DNA of 27,152 bases from assembly GCA_903879995.1 (NCBI GenBank), contig CAIRNW010000323.1, positions 1 through 27,152 of the forward strand, written 5' to 3'. Of the stretch, positions 1-6,992 are shown piece by piece. Source of the DNA: an uncultured Bacteroidota bacterium. Lineage in GTDB: Bacteria; Bacteroidota; Bacteroidia; Chitinophagales; Chitinophagaceae. Numbering within the stretch: the first letter of the stretch is position 1; each line of letters starts with the position of its first letter. A program made the translations under genes and the position numbers. The notes beneath the pieces were generated by a model. The model was not told the DNA's origin, searched no databases, and worked only from the letters and a program-made list of their open reading frames with translations.

Positions 1-1
1 A

Positions 2-1033
2 AGTTTACTATTATTCCAAGCGGGTACCAAGGGAAATGAAGATACACTGACTGTAGATCATCTTTCTGATTCTATGCTAGATCTGCGATTGGGGGAGAAA
101 GATGCCGCTATTCTTCGTGAGGATGTGGAGCTGATTGACGGAGTGCATGGGCCACTTTCCGTGGAGAAATATTTGGCTGGGAAAGTCGCACCCGTATTTT
201 TTGGAAGTGCTATTAATAATTTTGGTGTTCGGGAAATGCTGGATACGTTTATTCGAATTGCACCTCCCCCGCAGGCTAGAGCAACGTCCTCCCGCCAAGT
301 GGAACCTAACGAGGATAAGATGACAGGATTTGTTTTTAAAATCCATGCCAACTTGGACCCAAAGCATCGGGACCGTATTGCTTTCATGCGTATTTGCTCG
401 GGTAAGTTTGAGCGTAATAAATATTTTCATCACGTACGGCTTGACAAAGAATTGCGCTTTAGTAATCCATATTCTTTTATGGCGCGGGATAAAAGTATTA
501 TTGAGGATGCTTACGCAGGGGATGTAGTGGGATTGTTTGATACGGGGAATTTCAAAATTGGAGATACCCTTACTGAAGGTGAGGATTTTTACTTTACTGG
601 AATTCCTTCTTTTTCGCCCGAGATTTTCAAGGAGGTGGTTAACAAAGATCCGCTCAAGACAAAGCAGCTGGAAAAAGGATTATTGCAATTGACAGACGAA
701 GGAGTTGCACAATTATTTACTCAATTTGGAGGAACTAAAAAGATCATAGGGTGTGTGGGGGAGTTACAGTTCGAGGTGATTCAATACCGACTACTACACG
801 AGTATGGGGCCTCTGTAGTTTTTAATCCACTTCCATTTTATAAAGCTTGCTGGCTTACGGCCGAAGATTCAAAAAAGCTGGAGGATTTCCTGCGTTTCAA
901 GCAAGCTAATGCAGGGGTGGACAAAGATGGAAATCCTGTTTATTTGGCACAAAGTGAGTGGTTCCTCAACACTGAAATTTCCAATAACCCGGCTATTCAA
1001 TTTCACTTTACTAGTGAAATACATCGGTCCTGA
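2..1033 (+). CDS. prfC: Peptide chain release factor 3, C-terminal part (5' end outside window)
   Basis: RF3 is a translational GTPase that removes RF1/RF2 from the ribosome after peptide release. The frame is open from base 2, so the start lies upstream; 343 residues are visible of roughly 530 usual for the family. The nucleotide-binding motifs G1 to G4 are therefore missing. The visible part begins near the end of the G domain, where GSAINNFGV fits the G5 region. Domain II follows (MTGFVFKIHANLDPKHRDR, typical of RF3), then domain III with GELQFEVIQYRLLHEYG. RF3 is preferred over EF-G because of these RF3-type segments and the short C-terminus. The TGA stop (1031-1033) touches the stop codon of the opposing purB with no spacer. 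Truncation is due to the window edge, not to a broken gene. Confidence 0.95.
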   Translation, partial: SLLLFQAGTKGNEDTLTVDHLSDSMLDLRLGEKDAAILREDVELIDGVHGPLSVEKYLAGKVAPVFFGSAINNFGVREMLDTFIRIAPPPQARATSSRQVEPNEDKMTGFVFKIHANLDPKHRDRIAFMRICSGKFERNKYFHHVRLDKELRFSNPYSFMARDKSIIEDAYAGDVVGLFDTGNFKIGDTLTEGEDFYFTGIPSFSPEIFKEVVNKDPLKTKQLEKGLLQLTDEGVAQLFTQFGGTKKIIGCVGELQFEVIQYRLLHEYGASVVFNPLPFYKACWLTAEDSKKLEDFLRFKQANAGVDKDGNPVYLAQSEWFLNTEISNNPAIQFHFTSEIHRS

Positions 1034-2383
1034 TCAACTGGGGATTGGTGCTTGAATTCCGGTGTAATTGTGCGGGGTTATTTTTTTTAATTCTTTTTTT
1101 ACCGCCGCTGTTATTGTAAGCTTATCGATAAATTGGTGTAAAGTTTTCTGATCAATTTTTTGTTTTCCCCGGGTCAATTCTTTTAAAGCCTCATACGGAT
1201 TAGGATACTTTTCTCTTCTCAAAATTGTTTGAATGGCTTCCGCTACAACAGCCCAGTTTGCATCCAGGTCACTATAAATCTTTGCATCGTTAAGGAGTAG
1301 TTTGCCTAATCCTTTTTCTATTGACCGAAATGCAACCAATGTATGGGCTACAGGGACCCCTAAATTTCTCAAAACGGTTGAATCTGTTAGGTCTCTTTGC
1401 AATCTGGATATCGGAAGTTTATCTGCTAAGTGAGCTAATAAAGAATTGGCTAGTCCAAGATTCCCTTCAGCATTTTCAAAATCGATGGGATTAACTTTGT
1501 GAGGCATCGCAGAGGATCCAACCTCACCTTTTTTTGTTTTTTGCAGAAAATACTCCATCGAGATATAGGTCCACATGTCTCTGCTAAAATCTATTAAAAT
1601 CGTATTGATTCTTTTCAGTGTGTCTAGCTGAGCCGCCAATAAATCGTAATGCTCAATTTGTGTGGTGTGTTGCTGACGAATCAAACCCAGTTCTTGCAAA
1701 AAATCATTTCCAAATTTTATCCAATTGACAGCCGGAAAGGCAACATGATGGGCATTGAAATTACCGGTGGCTCCCCCAAATTTCCCAGTAAAAGGAATTC
1801 CAATTAACTGCTCTATTTGGTTTTGAAGTCTTTCTACAAAAACCGCAATTTCCTTGCCCAGTTTTGTGGGAGAAGCAGGTTGTCCATGTGTTCTTGACAA
1901 TAAAGGAATTTCGCTCCAGCTTTTTGCCAATAAGGAAAGCGCTGTCTTTAAGTTGAGTAGTCCTGGAAGATATTCGTATTCCATTGCATGCTTCCATGCA
2001 AGCGGAATTGCAGTATTATTTACATCCTGTGAGGTTAATCCAAAGTGAACCCACTCGGCACAATTGCCGGCCCCCCATTCTTGTAATTTACTCTTGATGA
2101 AATACTCTACAGCTTTAACATCGTGGTTGGTGGTTTTCTCAATATTTTTTATAGCAATTGCATCTTCCAAGCTAAATTCATCGATTAGTTTTTTGAGCTG
2201 TTTTTTTGTGGCAGCCGGTAATGTAAATAGCTTTTTGCGTTCCAGTGCCAGTAAATATTCAACCTCAACCAATACTCGATATTTGTGCAGTCCAAACTCA
2301 GAAAAAAATTCATCTAATTGATGAACTTGATTATGATAGCGACCATCAATGGCAGCGAGTGCGGTAAGTGTATTAAGTTCCAT
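1034..2383 (-). CDS. purB: Adenylosuccinate lyase
   Basis: This enzyme cleaves SAICAR to AICAR and adenylosuccinate to AMP, two fumarate-releasing steps of purine synthesis. At 449 aa it is the size of the E. coli-type enzyme, and its start (MELNTLTALAAIDGRY) resembles that group. The fumarase/aspartase superfamily signature GSSAMPHKVNP lies at residues 289-299 and includes the mobile-loop catalytic serine. A histidine-bearing segment, SRTHGQPASPTKLGKE, also fits the active site. The ATG at 2381-2383 is the natural start. The gene is tail to tail with prfC, and its last 50 bases may hold a terminator for prfC read on the other strand. Its promoter appears to overlap that of the divergent mqnA. 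The reading frame is intact. Confidence 0.97.
   Translation of the reverse strand: MELNTLTALAAIDGRYHNQVHQLDEFFSEFGLHKYRVLVEVEYLLALERKKLFTLPAATKKQLKKLIDEFSLEDAIAIKNIEKTTNHDVKAVEYFIKSKLQEWGAGNCAEWVHFGLTSQDVNNTAIPLAWKHAMEYEYLPGLLNLKTALSLLAKSWSEIPLLSRTHGQPASPTKLGKEIAVFVERLQNQIEQLIGIPFTGKFGGATGNFNAHHVAFPAVNWIKFGNDFLQELGLIRQQHTTQIEHYDLLAAQLDTLKRINTILIDFSRDMWTYISMEYFLQKTKKGEVGSSAMPHKVNPIDFENAEGNLGLANSLLAHLADKLPISRLQRDLTDSTVLRNLGVPVAHTLVAFRSIEKGLGKLLLNDAKIYSDLDANWAVVAEAIQTILRREKYPNPYEALKELTRGKQKIDQKTLHQFIDKLTITAAVKKELKKITPHNYTGIQAPIPS
1055..1088 (+). terminator. Possible prfC terminator inside the purB 3' end
   Basis: On the plus strand AATTCCG (1055-1061) can pair with CGGGGTT (1073-1079), including two G-U pairs, and eight T residues follow at 1081-1088. 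It lies 22 bp after the prfC stop and within purB codons for a Lys-rich C-terminus, so coding need may explain the T-run. The stem is weak, with an 11-nt loop. Confidence 0.35.
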
Positions 2384-2412
2384 ATTGAGGAGGAAGGGCA
2401 GCCTTGAAATAC

Positions 2413-2420
2413 TACCTTTG
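2413..2420 (+). promoter_or_regulatory. Candidate -7 box of mqnA
   Basis: TACCTTTG matches TAnnTTTG exactly and is followed by CA, a common continuation in this phylum. Transcription would begin near 2425, about 16 nt before the mqnA TTG start. No good -33 TTG is present at 17-21 nt; the nearest upstream is 25 nt away. The same TACCTTTG octamer occurs upstream of mqnE. Confidence 0.5.
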
Positions 2421-2426
2421 CAATTG

Positions 2427-2434
2427 CAAAATTA
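2427..2434 (-). promoter_or_regulatory. Candidate -7 box of purB
   Basis: On the minus strand this reads TAATTTTG, an exact match to the Bacteroidota -7 consensus TAnnTTTG. It would start transcription near 2422, giving a leader of about 40 nt before purB. I see no convincing TTG -33 element at the usual spacing, which lowers confidence. The last four bases are part of a 14-bp palindrome shared with the mqnA box. Confidence 0.5.
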
Positions 2435-2440
2435 AACGAA

Positions 2441-3223
2441 TTGAATAAGATAAGGGTTGGAATTGTTAACTATTTGAATACCCGCCCTCTATTAAAAGGG
2501 TTGACCCAATTATCCCTGGATGGTGAAATAGAACTTAGCCAAAATTACCCTGCTCAAATCGCTGAGGACTTATTGTTGGGGAGAATTGATATTGGCTTAG
2601 TTCCTATTGCTGTTTTACCTCGTTTACCCCAAGCTGCTATTATTGGTTCGCATTGTATAGCTACTAAAGGAATTGTGGCTTCTGTTTGTTTGTTTAGTAC
2701 GCAACCCCTTGAAACGCTGGATTCGATCTATTTGGACTACCAAAGTCGTACCTCAGTACAGTTGCTTCGTATTCTTTTGCGTGATCATTGGAAAAAAGAG
2801 GTTACTTTTTTACCCTCCACCTCTTCTGCTTTCATTGAGGAAATAAATGGTCAAAGAGGCGGTTTAATAATTGGCGATCGCGCCTTGAACGTGCACAGTC
2901 GGTTCGCGTACCGATACGATTTGGGGGAAGCCTGGCATCAAATGACCGGGTTGCCTTTTGTATTTGCCGTATGGGTTGCCACTACACCTTTGGAAGATAA
3001 ATTTGTAAATAAATTTATACAGGCAAATGAATTGGGGATGAATTCGCTACCCGCATTAGCGTTGGAAAATGCCAGCTCTATTGACTATGATTTGATGCGA
3101 TATTACACGGAAAATATCGATTATAGATTTACAGACGATAAAAGAGAGGCCATGAATCATTTCCTATCATTATGTTCTACGTTGCCTACGTTATCTACTA
3201 ATTCTGAATCCAAAAATATTTAA
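2441..3223 (+). CDS. mqnA: Chorismate dehydratase (futalosine menaquinone pathway)
   Basis: MqnA dehydrates chorismate to 3-[(1-carboxyvinyl)oxy]benzoate, the first step of the futalosine route to menaquinone. The 260-aa protein has the family's N-terminal strand and loop VGIVNYLNTRPL (residues 6-17) and the periplasmic-binding-protein-like fold expected of MqnA/MqnD proteins. Later segments such as GRIDIGLVPIAVLP and GLIIGDRAL are also typical of MqnA. The start is TTG at 2441: no ATG lies near the conserved N-terminus, and a stop (2405-2407) closes the frame upstream. A candidate -7 box sits 20 bp upstream. The 3' end overlaps the opposing methyltransferase gene by 33 bp. mqnE is about 12 kb away in this window. 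Confidence 0.93.
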   Translation: MNKIRVGIVNYLNTRPLLKGLTQLSLDGEIELSQNYPAQIAEDLLLGRIDIGLVPIAVLPRLPQAAIIGSHCIATKGIVASVCLFSTQPLETLDSIYLDYQSRTSVQLLRILLRDHWKKEVTFLPSTSSAFIEEINGQRGGLIIGDRALNVHSRFAYRYDLGEAWHQMTGLPFVFAVWVATTPLEDKFVNKFIQANELGMNSLPALALENASSIDYDLMRYYTENIDYRFTDDKREAMNHFLSLCSTLPTLSTNSESKNI

Positions 3224-4027
3224 CTGCAGTTGATAGGGATGTTGCTTTAGTTTATCCCGAAAAAATGGAGTGGGATGGAGGGGTGCGGCCTCACGTATGT
3301 AAAATTGAAATCCTGCATTTTTAAGTATGTCCAGGAGTTGGACTAATTTTTCCTGTTCATCAAATTGTCCATGGTATTCTATAAAAATACTCTTTACAGA
3401 CATTAAACTTTGAGCGCAGTCAATTAAAACTTCCCATTCCGCTCCTTCAATGTCAAGCTTTAAAAAGTCTATGGGCTGTTCAAGGAAGTCTTTGAGTCTA
3501 AGACATTTTACCGTTATGGTGTCTTTGGAGAGGTTGGTGGTAAAACTGCTTGCCATTCCTCCCTCTGCCAAAAAACTGCGTGTGGTATTTTCATTCCAAA
3601 CGGCTGCATGATGGCAAGTGATATTATCCAATTTGTACGAATGAATATTTTTTTCTAATAGCAAAAAATTGGCAGGATCAGGCTCGAAGGCAATGATTTG
3701 TGCTTGCGGGCACCACTGCTTCATCCAAATTACGCTAAGCCCAATATTAGCTCCGCAATCCAGGATGAGGGCCTTCGGGGGGAGTGTTTGTTTATAAATT
3801 TGATCAATAAATATTTCCTGTAATCCATGCAGCAACTCTTGTGGTGCCTTGTAGTATAAGCGTCCTCCAGCAATGCGGATAGTTCTTGTTTTTCCAGTCG
3901 GCAAGTGTTTGAGGTACTTTTTTTGCAGCCAGCCCAATGACAATGCCTCGAAATCATCTGCCTTTTTACGAAATAAGCGGTTTATGAGGCCCTGGTATAC
4001 ATTTATTATAAATGAGTGGGATAACAT
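3191..4027 (-). CDS. FkbM family SAM-dependent methyltransferase
   Basis: The 278-aa protein is a predicted O-methyltransferase of the FkbM family. SAM-binding motif I is LILDCGANIGLSVIWMKQW, followed by the acidic loop IAFEPDPANF and the family segment FLKLDIEGAEWEVL. About 85 N-terminal residues without clear similarity precede the catalytic domain. FkbM enzymes often sit in surface-polysaccharide clusters and methylate sugars, which fits the adjacent glycosyltransferases; the real acceptor cannot be read from sequence. The gene starts at an ATG (4025-4027) and diverges from a GT2 gene 39 bp away. Its 3' end overlaps mqnA by 33 bp in the opposite direction. Confidence 0.88.
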   Translation of the reverse strand: MLSHSFIINVYQGLINRLFRKKADDFEALSLGWLQKKYLKHLPTGKTRTIRIAGGRLYYKAPQELLHGLQEIFIDQIYKQTLPPKALILDCGANIGLSVIWMKQWCPQAQIIAFEPDPANFLLLEKNIHSYKLDNITCHHAAVWNENTTRSFLAEGGMASSFTTNLSKDTITVKCLRLKDFLEQPIDFLKLDIEGAEWEVLIDCAQSLMSVKSIFIEYHGQFDEQEKLVQLLDILKNAGFQFYIREAAPLHPTPFFRDKLKQHPYQLQLNIFGFRISR

Positions 4028-4066
4028 TTTGTGGATCTGTGCCTTAAAATTACGAATTTAGCCCCG

Positions 4067-4990
4067 ATGGGACCTTTACTTTCTATATGTATTCCAGCCT
4101 ATGAGCGTCCTGCTTTGCTAAAACGTTTGTTGGATAGTATCGCAAAGCAGGTATTCAAGGACTTTGAAGTGATCATTACTGACGATTCAAGTTCCCGTGA
4201 TAACGAGGAATTATTATTCAATACGCCATATAAGTTCTCCATTCATTATCAAAAAAATCCTCGGCCGTTAGGCACGCCAGCTAATTGGTTGGAAGGGATA
4301 CAGCACGCTTCCGGGCAATGGATTAAGATCATGCACGATGATGATTGGTTTACTAATCCATATGCATTAGAAAATTATGCTGCACAGCTGGACGAAGGCG
4401 CTGATGTACTTTTTTCGGGGTATTACGCGCACGACGAACGTAGTGGTCAGCTAAAAAATAAAACGATCTCAATTAGCCGTTTTCAATCCATTAAAAAGGA
4501 TCCCTTTCGTTTATTTGCGAATAATTTAATAGGTCCGCCCAGCGTAGTGCTATTCAGAAGAAGTATGCAAGAGTTGTATGACCCACGTTTGAAGTGGTTA
4601 GTGGATTTAGAAGCATATACTCGTATGTTACGACGTTATTCTTGTCGTTACATACCGCACCCGCTAATTACTATGAGCTATAATGATTCGCAGGTTACCA
4701 ATTTTTGTTTCCGCAATCCAGCTGTAGAAATTCCAGAATCTTTATACTACTATAAGAAACATGGTAGTGCCTGTATTCGAAGTATACATAGTTATGATGG
4801 CTGGTGGCGACTAATCCGTAATTTAGAAATTAGAGAGGAATCCGACTTGCGTGCCTTAGCGGATGGATATCCTATACCTGCTTTCTTACTCTCGATTGTT
4901 CGTTTTCAACGTAAGTTTCCAACTTCACTGCTTCGAAAAGGGATTTTTTCAAAGCTGTTCATGTTCCTCTCTTATGAATTTAATCGATAG
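4067..4990 (+). CDS. Glycosyltransferase family 2
   Basis: This is a 307-aa inverting GT-A glycosyltransferase. The N-terminal motif LSICIPAYERPALLKRLLDS leads into the nucleotide-sugar site with ITDDSSS, and the metal-binding DxD region is MHDDDWF. Donor and acceptor are unknown. I chose ATG at 4067, which starts directly before the conserved first strand; a GTG at 4031 would add 12 residues (MDLCLKITNLAP) of no recognisable GT2 character. No strong membrane segment is evident, so the protein is probably cytoplasmic or peripheral. The next GT2 gene begins at or just before its stop, so the two are probably co-transcribed. Confidence 0.9.
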   Translation: MGPLLSICIPAYERPALLKRLLDSIAKQVFKDFEVIITDDSSSRDNEELLFNTPYKFSIHYQKNPRPLGTPANWLEGIQHASGQWIKIMHDDDWFTNPYALENYAAQLDEGADVLFSGYYAHDERSGQLKNKTISISRFQSIKKDPFRLFANNLIGPPSVVLFRRSMQELYDPRLKWLVDLEAYTRMLRRYSCRYIPHPLITMSYNDSQVTNFCFRNPAVEIPESLYYYKKHGSACIRSIHSYDGWWRLIRNLEIREESDLRALADGYPIPAFLLSIVRFQRKFPTSLLRKGIFSKLFMFLSYEFNR

Positions 4991-4991
4991 C

Positions 4992-5873
4992 ATGGTTTCG
5001 GTCATCATTATCAATTACAATACCTTCCAACTTACCTGCGATTGTATCGCCTCTGTGCTGCATCATACAAAAGGAGTTTCTATTGAGATTATTTTAGTTG
5101 ACAATGCCTCAACTGAAAAAGATCCACAGGCTTTTTTAGATAGGTTTCCAACTATCAACTTGTTAAAGAGTCCCAAAAATCTTGGTTTTGCCGGGGGGAA
5201 TAACTTAGGTATTCGCGCTGCAAAAGGAGATTTTATTTTGTTGCTAAATAGTGATACCTATTTGTTAGAGGATAGTATTAGTCAATCTGTGGCCGCTCTC
5301 GAAGCCGATAAAAAAATTGGCGTGTTGGGATGCCGGCAGGTATTTCCGGATGGTACACTTCAGTATTCTGCAAGAAGGTTTCGTACTATCAGTTGGGAAC
5401 TTTTTGATTTATTTCGGTTTTTACTTTTTCTATTTCCAGCGTCTATACGAAGTAAAAAAATGTTGGGGCAGTATTTCAAGCATGATCAGTCCATGGATGT
5501 GGACTGGGTAAATGGTGCTTTTTTCCTTTTCAAACGCGCTGTCCTTTCTCAATTGCCACGGCAGGAATTAGATGGCCGTTTTTTTATGTATGGAGAAGAT
5601 GTGCTCTGGTGTGAACAGATAAAAAAACTAGGCTATTCCGTGTATTTTCTAGCCGCTACCACTATCGTACATATTGCTAGCGGTAGCACAGCCATTCAAA
5701 AGCAATTACAATTGCGACGGGTGATGATGAAAAATGAATTATTGATCATGCAATGGCGCAAAGGGAAAGGGATTTACTATTACAGCTTTTCTTTTCTTTT
5801 TTTGGCAAAAGAGTATTTGCGGCTATTTATTAAATGGGTTGTTTTTAAAACTACTGGAAACCTAATCCGGTAA
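4992..5873 (+). CDS. Glycosyltransferase family 2, rhamnosyltransferase-like
   Basis: The 293-aa protein is a GT2 enzyme of the WbbL-like type. It shows VSVIIINYNTFQLTCDCI, ILVDNAS, then the family segment NLGFAGGNNLGIRAAKGDF, the DxD-like LLLNSDTYL, and the catalytic-base region FFMYGEDVLWCEQIKKLGY. The sugar is probably a deoxyhexose by family resemblance, but this is inference. ATG 4992 lies one base after the upstream TAG stop. ATG 4974 is an alternative that adds six residues and overlaps the upstream gene. The open frame continues back to 4863, but that part lies inside the previous GT2 gene. The C-terminus is hydrophobic and basic and may contact the membrane. The 3' end overlaps the opposing GT4 gene by 12 bp. 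Confidence 0.9.
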   Translation: MVSVIIINYNTFQLTCDCIASVLHHTKGVSIEIILVDNASTEKDPQAFLDRFPTINLLKSPKNLGFAGGNNLGIRAAKGDFILLLNSDTYLLEDSISQSVAALEADKKIGVLGCRQVFPDGTLQYSARRFRTISWELFDLFRFLLFLFPASIRSKKMLGQYFKHDQSMDVDWVNGAFFLFKRAVLSQLPRQELDGRFFMYGEDVLWCEQIKKLGYSVYFLAATTIVHIASGSTAIQKQLQLRRVMMKNELLIMQWRKGKGIYYYSFSFLFLAKEYLRLFIKWVVFKTTGNLIR

Positions 5874-6983
5874 CGCAGGTAGAACTCTCTCAATTATTTT
5901 CTCCCAATTATAGTGTGTAAAGAATTTTGTTAGTGATTCCTGCTCAAAGGAAGTGTGGTGTACTAAATTAATAATAGTCGGCGCCCATTGCTCCCATGCA
6001 CCATCCTGAATAGTATTCATATATTTTCCTGTGATATTGTGATCAATTCCAATGGCACCCTTAACACTAGTTAATACCGGAGTTCCCAAAGAAATGGACT
6101 CAATAATTTTTGTTTTGACACCGCCTCCCTTTTGTACTGGGTTCAATAGAAGATCAGCTGCCATTACATATTTATTGATGTCCGCAACAAATCCAGCTTC
6201 GATATACGGGTGCTGTTGGATTGTTTTTCGAAATTTCCAACTCTTTGGGGCATTTCCGCCACAGATTAAAATCTTAAAAGCGTGCTGTTGTGTCTGAAGA
6301 CTTGGGACTACAAATTGAATGATTGCCTCAAGCGCTTCTCGATTGGGAGTATAGTCAAGAGGTCCGTTAAAGAGTAAAATACTTTCATGTTCGGGAATAG
6401 AATAACGGTTTCGAATTTCATGATTAGCTTCCGTCTTATTTTCGGATATTTTATTGTTATTTACTCCAAAAGGGATATCGATGCAGCGACCCGGATTGAC
6501 ATTCCAATTGGAGATAGCAAAACTTTTATCTGCCTCACTAATAAAACTAATTGAATCAGCGATCTGAAAACTCCAATTCTCATACATTTTTAGCATGGGC
6601 CACCATACTTTATGAAGAGACTTGAATCGTTGGTATTCTATATTATGTGTTCGTAGTAGAAAAGGAATCGTGGTATCTTTTTTAACCAGGTTTGCTAGCC
6701 AGGCAAAATAGGGGTGCTCCCAGATTAATAAATCATATTGATTGCGCTGAATGAGATCGCGAATGGTTGCTCGCAAGGTAAAGTCGCTGTATCGAAAAAT
6801 TGAATTCGATAACAAAGGAAGAACTCGGTATGGGCAGTCGTTAGCAATTGTATTATCCGCCGTGCTAATAACCGTTAATTGTGTATGTTTTGCAAGGGCA
6901 TTATACCAACCTTCAATATAACGATGTCCCCCTGAGCGGGCAGGTAAAAAATGATAGGGGGCTATTGCAAGTACTTTCTTCAT
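5862..6983 (-). CDS. Glycosyltransferase family 4 (GT-B fold)
   Basis: This 373-aa retaining glycosyltransferase has two Rossmann-like halves. The N-terminal acceptor domain starts APYHFLPARSGGHRYIEGW and contains LRTHNIEYQRF. The C-terminal donor domain shows ILICGG, YIEAGFVADINKYVMAADLL and the nucleotide-sugar motif GGGVKTKIIESISLGTPV, in which the glutamate corresponds to the family's E-x7-E region. Substrate unknown. The ATG at 6981-6983 lies 9 bp after the stop of the YfhO-family gene, so the two form an operon. Its end overlaps the convergent GT2 gene. With the FkbM and GT2 genes it makes up a glycan block. Confidence 0.9.
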   Translation of the reverse strand: MKKVLAIAPYHFLPARSGGHRYIEGWYNALAKHTQLTVISTADNTIANDCPYRVLPLLSNSIFRYSDFTLRATIRDLIQRNQYDLLIWEHPYFAWLANLVKKDTTIPFLLRTHNIEYQRFKSLHKVWWPMLKMYENWSFQIADSISFISEADKSFAISNWNVNPGRCIDIPFGVNNNKISENKTEANHEIRNRYSIPEHESILLFNGPLDYTPNREALEAIIQFVVPSLQTQQHAFKILICGGNAPKSWKFRKTIQQHPYIEAGFVADINKYVMAADLLLNPVQKGGGVKTKIIESISLGTPVLTSVKGAIGIDHNITGKYMNTIQDGAWEQWAPTIINLVHHTSFEQESLTKFFTHYNWEKIIERVLPALPD

Positions 6984-6992
6984 TCTTTATCC

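Noticed and set aside
58..433. Two minus-strand frames over prfC
   Set aside because: Both are antisense to a well-conserved gene and lack recognisable features.
4031..4066. GTG start for the first GT2 gene
   Set aside because: It adds MDLCLKITNLAP before a good ATG that directly precedes the conserved first strand, and lies in the likely promoter region.
4863..4991. Upstream extension of the second GT2 gene
   Set aside because: The added 43 residues overlap the first GT2 gene in another frame and do not resemble a GT2 N-terminus, which starts at the VSVIIINYN strand.
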